From CAYQUV01 sp964421005 (lineage in GTDB: Bacteria > Patescibacteriota > Minisyncoccia > Minisyncoccales > CG1-02-41-26): a DNA stretch of 8,894 nt. This document shows positions 1 to 7,600 of this stretch, piece after piece. How positions within the stretch are numbered: position 1 is the stretch's first letter; each line of letters begins with the position of its first letter. The stretch is taken from NCBI GenBank assembly GCA_964421005.1, contig CAYQUV010000030.1, positions 1 to 8,894 on the forward strand, written 5' to 3'. The notes below the pieces were generated by a model. The model saw only the letters and a program-made list of their open reading frames with translations, searched no databases and was not told where the DNA came from. Made by a program: the position numbers and the translations under genes.

Positions 1-517
1 GTAAAAAGGAGAGGAGCCGGGGTTGACGGTCTTGCCGGTGGTTGTGGCATCAAAAACCACTGCTCCCGAATTAGCATTAAATGTCCCGCCGGTATTAGCC
101 CAAGATCCTCCTATATATAATGTATTCGCAGTTGAAGTAACAGTGCCTTGAGTAATGGTAAAATTATTATCAACATCGTGGTCTGTAGCAGCAAATGTCC
201 AGCCGCCATTGCCGTTGAATTCAATATCGTAGAAAGGATTGCCTGTGCCGCCGGTAGTAACGGTTTTGCCATCTGAAGCAGAATTTAAGAGAACCTTGCC
301 TGAATTATTTTTGAATGTTCCTCCGGAAACATCAAAATTTCCACCGCAAGCTAAAATTCCCGAAGTGGAAGTGACGGTACCGGCAGTAATAATAAAGTTA
401 TTGGTTGAGGTGGCATTGGCAGTAATTGTCCAGCCGCCTCCAGTTCCGTTGAAAGTGATATCGTAAAAAGGAGAGGAGCCGGGGTTGACGGTCTTGCCGG
501 TGGTTGTGGCATCAAAA
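1..517 (-). repeat. In-frame solenoid repeat with 55-base identical ends
   Basis: Bases 1-55 are identical to 463-517 (offset 462, or 154 codons). They encode DATTTGKTVNPGSSPFY, which ends two successive double-rungs. The window edge cuts the first copy, so the identity may extend beyond it. The two rungs between are alike in protein (NPFYDIEFNGNGGWTF against SPFYDITFNGTGGGWTI). Confidence 0.93.
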
Positions 518-1659
518 GTGACGGTCCCATTTCGGGCTTCAAAGGTGCCGGAATTTGTCCAATTACCGGCAATATTAATGTTGTAATTATTTGCTGAAAC
601 ATCAAGAATGGAATTTGAACCAATAATTAAATCTCCTAAAACTTTAATTGACGAAGTTGAAATGGTTGTTGTTGCAGTTGAAGATTTTTCAAAAGTGAGA
701 TTGTAAAAATTATGACCGGCCCCCGTGCCCCCGGAATCAAGTTTGCTCGGGCTTGTTCCATCAAAAGTAGTTGTTGAATTGGCAGCATTAAAGGTGGCCC
801 CGGAATCTACAGTCCAGTCGGTGCCCAGAGTGGTAATTGTGCCGTCCCCTTCTTTGTTATCTGTACAATCATAAGTTCCGTAAATGGTAATAAAGTTTGT
901 AATATCCACCTCGTAGCCCCGGGTATTAAATCTATTTCCGGAATTAACAGTCAAGCTGTCAGCAACAAAGTCTGAATTAAGATTGGTTACAGCCGGCGAG
1001 TTCCCGATATGGACATTGCCCAAATTATTGGTAGTGGTGTTATCCTGAAAATAACCTGTACCTGCCCCCTCAAATATCAAAAGAGCATTTCCGGTTCCTT
1101 TGATAAAAGTGCCGTTTGTTTCAATTAATAACCCCCGAGTAACAAAGTTATTTGAACCCTGGGAGAGAGTGCCTTGGGTAATGGTTGTTGTTGCCGAAGT
1201 TGTAGCAGCGTCCTGAAAAGTCCAACCGCCTCCTGCTCCGTTAAATGTCAAGTTCCAGAAAGAATTGCCTCCTGTGGTAATTGTTTTACCGGGAGTTGTG
1301 GCGGTAAATGTAACAGTTGAACTTGCTGCATTGAAAGTAGCAGTAGAACTTGCCGACCAGGAACCGCCAATGGAATGGGATTCAGTACCTGCTGCTGTAA
1401 AGGTAGAATTAGAACAAATTTTCAAGCTTCCGTCCCAACTGTCTCCCGAACCGCCGGGACTTAAAGTAACATTGCCGCCCGGAGCAAATTCTTTTCCAGG
1501 CCAGATATATAACTGGGCATCGGCATCAACAGTTAAGGTATTTGGCGAGGTAGTGGTTGCGGTAAAGAGGATATCCGTATCATCGCTACTATCATATTTT
1601 GCCATATCGGCAATAGTTAAAGCGCTTGCCCCCTCGTGCCTTACAATCACCCTGTTTTG
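1..1659 (-). other. Beta-solenoid-like repeat region 2, truncated by the window (residues 2412-2964)
   Basis: About 553 residues of Gly/Thr/Asn-rich rungs, first the part shared with region 1, then new rungs. The aromatic strand recurs as FWNLTF (top 1260), FYNLTF (top 708), FYDITF (top 468), FYDIEF (top 234) and FY at the window edge, giving spacings of 184, 80, 78 and 76 residues. Between them are GNWTNSGTFEARNGTVTF, DATTTGKTVNPGSSP and GGSWANTGGTF units. The regular 76-80 residue period over the last 700 bases argues for a long beta-helix continuing beyond the window. Cysteines occur at YDCTD and ILACGG. The function is presumably a fibre or stalk. Confidence 0.65.
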
Positions 1660-4600
1660 ATAAAGGTGGAGATCGGTGATATCGCTACTGGCTCCTTTTG
1701 TTACTGTTACTGCTTGAGCGCCACCTCCGGTATCCAAATAAACCGTTAATACATCAGAACCGGAAACAGTAACATCATTGAAACTGAAAGAGCCGTCTCC
1801 GGTAGAAGCAGTGGTTGAAGAATAAAGAACATCATTTTTAACTAAACTAATCTTTGGTCCGGTTAATAAAGGATCGGTCCCTTCTCCCTGATAAACTGTA
1901 CCCGATATATCAATGCCAGCGCCTACTGAAATAATAGTAATCGTTTCGTAACCTACTGTATAAGGGGCGCTGCTTTCTTCCCGCCAGATAACCCCGATTG
2001 AAGAGGCATCTGAATAAGCTGAACCAAGAAAACTTGGAGAACTAAGAGAACTTTTTAGGGTGGTGGGCTCACTGTCCCAAGAGCCGCCTGAATATCTTTT
2101 GTATTTAACGGCTGTGCCTTCAATCCAGAGAGCATAGAGGGTATCGTACTGGGAATCGTAAGATAAAGTAGGATGTGTTAAAGCAGTGGAACTCGCATAA
2201 ACAGTTGAGGTTGAAGACCAGTTGGAACCATTGTAGTAAGTATAGATAAGGTCGTCATTTAATGAATCAACATAAATCAGATGGACATTGTTAGAAGAAT
2301 CGGCAATAACTGAGAACCAATGGTTTTCATCCCAATCAGCTTTGGCTGTATTATTTTTAGCATCGGTAACTATATTAGATTCAGAACCCCAAGAAGTAGT
2401 GCCAGCATCATAGATTCTATACTTCAGATAATTGGTCGAATTTACTGTATCGTTGTAAACAGCCATAACATCGCCTGAACTAAGAGGAACCAAACTCATA
2501 TGACCGTATCCTTCATCGTCTGCTCCGATTGTTTCTTCCGTATCCCAGTTGGCATCGCTTGAAGTAGAACTGCTTCTTTGAGCATAATAAACAGCTTGAG
2601 CCATCTTGAATGAGGCAATTTCTGTTGACCAGGCACCTTCTGCTCCTCCATCATCTTTGAATTTAATTCTCCAGTAATAAGTGCTGCCGTCTATTGAGAG
2701 AGCGGTGGTGGTACCTTGAGAACCATAGGAGATAGGTTCACAAGTAGTGCCTTCGGTAAAATCAGTAATATCTATCCAACCGGAATCCCACATATCAGAA
2801 ATAGAAGAAGTTGCTGTTCCTACCTGGATATATGCTTCGGTTAAAATATCTCCGGAAGTCAGGTCGTGACCTATGGCGGTAAATTCAGGAGTGAGGTCGC
2901 TGATTCCAGTGGGATTGGTTTGACCCTCGGTTTTGAGGTCGGTTGGAGCAGTGGGAGCAGTTACTTGCTCGGCAGTGGTAAAACTCCAGGTAGAAGAAGT
3001 GGCTGAAGTTGCATAACCATCGTTGGCTATGGCATACCACTGGTAAGTAGTTGAAGCATTAAGATTTGACCAGGTGGTGGTTGCTGTTGAAGTGGCAGCC
3101 GGACTTGTCGCTGAAACAGAAGTGGTTCCGATTAAAGCACCGCTTGTTGCGTTGTAGAAATAAACAGTTATGGCATGGCCATCTCCATCAAAAACCTTAA
3201 CGCTTATGTCAGTGGTTGTAGGAACACTGGTAGCGTTGTCTGCCGGATAAGGGTCGTATGGGGCAACAGGGGCAGTATTGGCTTTGGTAGTGAAATTCCA
3301 GGTTGAAGAAGTGGCAGATGTCGCCTGGCCGTCATTAGCTAAAGCATACCAATAATAAGTTGTTGAAGGGTTCAAACCTGACCAAGTAGTGGTTGCTGTT
3401 GAAGTGCTTCCCGAAGCTGGAACAGAGGTGGTACCGATTAACTGTGAAGTGGTGGCATCGTAGAAATAGACAGTCATGGAGTCGCCGTTTTCGTCATAAA
3501 TACTAACCTCCAAAGTAGGAGATAAATCAACACTGGTGCTTCCGTTGGCCGGAGAGGGATCATAAGGAGCAACCGGAGGGTCATTAGGAGCAGCTTTGGG
3601 AACAGTGGTGAAACTCCAGATTGACGAAGTGGCAGAAGTAACATTATTACTGTCAACAGATATGGCATACCATTGATAAGTAGTTGAAGCGTTAAGGTTT
3701 GACCAAGTGGTGGTTGCTGTTGAAGTGCTGCCCGAAGCTGGAACAGAAGTGGTGGCAATTAATGAGGGAGAATTATATTCCCAGACAGTACCACTCTGAC
3801 CTATAATCCAGGCTTCATTTTGGATAGCAGAAGCACTATAAATAAGATTACTCCCCCATCTGCCTGTGCTTGAATGTTGGTTCCAGGTACTTCCATTATA
3901 TTCCCAGACATTACCCGAACCGCCTCCAATCCAGACTTCTTCTGAAGAGACAGCAGAAACTCCCAACATTGTTACGGTCCCCCATTTACCCGTACCGTCA
4001 TGCTGACTCCAGGTACTTCCATTATATTTCCAGACATTACCACCAACACCTACGATCCAGACTTCGGTTGAAGAAGCAGCAGAAACGCCATAAATAGCAT
4101 TACTCCCCCATCTGGTTGAACTTGTATGTTGGTTCCAATTTGTTCCATCGTATTGCCAGACAGTACCGCCATCACCTACAATCCAGGTATCGGTTGAAGG
4201 AGAAGAAAAAACATCCCAAATTGTATTATTCCCCCATCTGGTTGAACTCGTATGTTGGCTCCAACTTGTTCCATCGTATTGCCAGACAGTACCATTTCGG
4301 CCTACAATCCAAACCTCGGTTGAGGAAGCAACAAAGACATCTAAAATATCATTATTTTCCCATCTGCCTGTGCCTGAATGTTGGCTCCAACTGCTTCCAT
4401 TATATTCCCAGACATGGCCGTTATCACCTCCAATCCAGACTTCGGTTGAGGAAGCAGCAGAAACACTGTATATTTCTTCACCTCCCCATTTACCCGTACT
4501 GTCATGCTGGGTCCAGGTGGTATTGTATTCCCAGACATTACCATTCCAACCTGTGACCCAGACTTCGGTAGAAGAAACAACAGAGACTCCTTCCATCTGG

Positions 4601-7600
4601 GTAAACTCTCCCCATCTGCCTACGCCCGAGTGCTGGTTCCAACCAATTCCATTGGTTGCGTCATAGAAATAAACGGTCATAGCATCACCATCTTCATCAT
4701 AAACTTTAACACTTATGTCAGTTGTTGTCGGAACACTGGTTGCGTTATCTGCCGGGTAAGGGTCGTAAGGAGCGACCGGGGCATAAGTCACCTTAACTGT
4801 AGTAAAACTCCAGGTAGAAGAAGTGGCAGATGTTGCCTGGCCGTCGTTGGCTAAAGCATACCATTGATAAGTAGTTGAAGCATTTAAATTAGACCAGGTG
4901 GTGGTTGCTGTTGAAGTGCTGCCAGAGGCTGCTACTGATGTAGTTCCGATTAAGACATCGCCGTCGGCGTTGTAGAAATAGACAGTCATGGCATCGCCGT
5001 TAGAATCAAAAACTTTTACGCTTATGTCAGTGGAGGTTGGAACATTGGTTGCGTTATCAGCAGGATAAGGGTCGTAAGGTTCGGCAGGAGGAATATTTGG
5101 ACCAGTTACATCTAAATGAATATTATCAACCCACAATTTAGTTCTTGCGTTTTTATCATTACCATTTTCAGCATCCATATAAATACGGATTTCATAGGTT
5201 CCAGTTTCATCGAAGTCAGTGGAAACATCTTTGCTAGCATAGGTCCAATCAATATCACCTGTGTCGGTGTTTGACCATATTGTTGTTGGGCTTGACCAAT
5301 CTGCCATGCTTGGTTTTTTAATCTGAACCTCTATTGTTTCTGTTATAACTGCTTTATTAAAATCTTTTTTATAATACAAACTAAGAACAACAGTGTCATT
5401 AGAATTTATCTGGGTAGAAATACTCTGGGTACAGGTACCGGTAACATGGACAAGTTTTCCCTTACCTGTATCTATTACAATAGAACCTGCGGTATCTTGA
5501 AAAGTTGCAGCATCGTAAGTAATGGTGTCAAGAGTCCAATCTGTTGTCCCACCGGTGAAACTAGGATTACTCAAATATTCTGCTGGGTCGTCTCTTTCTC
5601 CTTTTCTCCATAAATAGCCGAGAGAATCTTTGATGACTTGGGGGTGGTAATTGCCGTCTGTTGTTAAAGTCCTTTCTGTTCCCAAACTTCCATCGGAGAT
5701 AGTTATCATTTTTTCATAAGAATTTGAGCCGTCGGAATAAGCGCAGTATATATATGTATCGTCTTCCCAGATGCCCAGAGAAGTGAAAGTGGTGGAAGTT
5801 GTGTTAACCTGGGTAGCAGTTCCCCAGCTTTCAGCGTCTGATGAGGTCCTGTAAACCACATCGCCGTCTGAATCAATGTAAAACATCCAGTAATAGGTGC
5901 CGTCAAAAAAAGTATGGCGGTCCTGGCCCAATCTTAAAACATTTTCGCTGCCAGTGACAGCAAAATTCCAGCAGGTGTTGTTGCCAGAATCATAGTTGGA
6001 AGTATCTGTTGCTTCAATGTTGTTTCCGCCGCAGGCATTGGAATCTTTGGCGTCAACATTCAGAACCGTCTGGTTGCCGGTTACCACTAAATTCCACTGG
6101 GTTCCGGTTACAGAACTTCTCAAGGTGACTCTGGTGCTTGTTGCTCCCCCATCCCAATATATATTGGTGAAAGTAAAGGTTGAGCCGGCATTGAAGCGAA
6201 GTTTGACAGAAGAGGTAGCAACCGTGCTGGTGGCAGCCGTTGTTGTGGCAGAGAAAATAACGCTTGGGTCGGTCTGGGGATCGCTGCCAGAGTTGTTGGT
6301 AATGGTCAAAATATTGAAAGCAGAAGTTCCACTCATTGTGCCAGAAAGAGTTTGCTGGGAAGTGCCGTTTAAAGTGACTGTGCCGTTCCGGGCTTGAAAG
6401 CTGCCATTGTTTGTCCAATCGCCTCCGACCCACAAGTTGTAATTGTTGGCAGAAGTGACATCGAGAATACCATTAGAAATAGTAAGATTGCCCGTTGTAG
6501 TTGTGTTGCCGGAAAGATAAAAAGTAGTGCCTGTATAATCAAGGGTTAAATTGTAATAGGTGGTTGCTTCAACATCGGTGGTATTGGTAGCTGTATACCT
6601 GACAGTAGAGGTCGCCTCGTTAAATGTGCCGTTTATAATGAAGGGTCTTGAAGTTGTCTGGCCAAACCCGGTCAGAGTAAGAGTATATGTTACACCTCCG
6701 AAAGTATCGTTTGCTCCTATTGTCAATTTGGTTGCTTTGACATTTGAACCAAGATTAACGGTTTTGCTGTCGCCGTCAATAACCACTTTGCCCATATCAG
6801 AGGAAGTTGAATTGTTATCAGTCCAGGTACTGACGCCGGAGCCGTTGAAAGTTGTTGTGCCGGTTCCTTTTGTAAATGAGGAACTACCTCCAATAGAAAG
6901 ATTGCCGGCAATATTAATATCGGGATTGTTGGTATCGGCTTTAACTGTCACATTGTAACTTGAATCCCCAATTGTGAAATCATTAGCGGTGGTAATATCA
7001 CCAGCCAAGATATAATTTGGAGTTCCAGAAGACGGTTCCAACCAAAGATTGTAATAGGTGGCGGAAGTAACAGTGGTAGTGGCAGCACCCGTATAATTAA
7101 AGGTAGAGGTATTGGCTGTGAAAGTGCCGGAGACAGTGAAAGGAGTGCCGGTTCCTTGAAGAATCCAAGTTTTGGTTCCGGCATTTAGAGTATGGTTTGA
7201 ACCAATAGTTAAAGAATTGGAAACAGTGGTGGTGGCTGTTGAAGTGGCAGTGGTGGTGGCTGTTCCTACTCCGTCGCCAAACTGTAAATCATAAAATGTC
7301 CAGTTGCTCGTTCCGCCAAAATTTCCCGTTCCGTCTAATAAAAATGTGCCACCAGTTAAGTTAATTGTCCCGTTACCAATGGCATCACCGCCTAAAATAG
7401 TAAAACTTTTGGCACCGGTTAAAGTTTGATTAGAATTAATTGTTAAGTCTCCGGCTAAAGTGGTGGTGGCTGTCACGGTGGAGGTGGCGGTTGTCGTTGC
7501 AATCGTTACTCCATCACCAAAAGTCAGATTATTAAAGTTCCAGGCCGAGGTCCCGCCGAACTCTCCCGTGCCGTAGATGTAAAATGTGCCACCAGTCCAA

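Larger units (their letters stand above)
3604..4797 (-). other. FN3/Ig-like repeat 2, split by an inserted propeller (residues 1366-1763)
   Basis: The first half (4651-4797, residues 1366-1414) runs from VKVTYAPVAPYDPYPADN to GDAMTVYFYDATN. The second half (3604-3765, residues 1710-1763) resumes with SLIATTSVPASG and TTTWSNLNASTTYQWYAIS and ends WSFTT. Joined, the halves give 103 residues, matching the 101-106 of the neighbouring intact repeats. In those the same point reads NADGDVLIGTTS, DATTSQLIGTTS or NATSGALIGTTS, so the break lies exactly in the short turn between two strands. The 295-residue insert is listed separately. Confidence 0.85.

Noticed and set aside
1265..1660. A 131-codon plus-strand open frame, found again unchanged at 7760-8155
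   Set aside because: It is antisense to the giant frame and lies entirely inside the 517-base perfect repeat, which explains the duplicate. Its protein has no recognisable family, and the sense frame is far longer and coherent.
1933..2601. An active sialidase
   Set aside because: The blade pattern resembles the superfamily, but I could not find true Asp boxes or a convincing arginine triad with Asp and Tyr/Glu catalytic residues.
3766..4650. CRISPR array or minisatellite suggested by regular 126-base repeats
   Set aside because: Units are long, imperfect, always in frame, conserve Trp/Gly protein positions, and have no spacer-repeat division.
3870..4666. Plus-strand frames with repetitive His/Arg/Leu-rich proteins
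   Set aside because: These are shadows of the 126-base propeller repeats read antisense; their periodicity comes from the blade units.
5641..5720. Internal start (a Met at YEKMIT) splitting the gene into two proteins
   Set aside because: No stop precedes it in frame, the Met lies inside a propeller-like strand, and the surrounding domains are continuous.
351..7184. Several 60-130 codon minus-strand frames in the other two minus frames
   Set aside because: They overlap the giant frame out of register, have Pro/Leu-rich compositions expected from shifted Thr/Gly codons, and show no motifs.
7201..7260. G-rich stretch on the plus strand as a possible G-quadruplex
   Set aside because: Only GG doublets recur (ggtggtggc), a direct result of Thr/Ala codons on the coding strand; there are no runs of three or more G in register.
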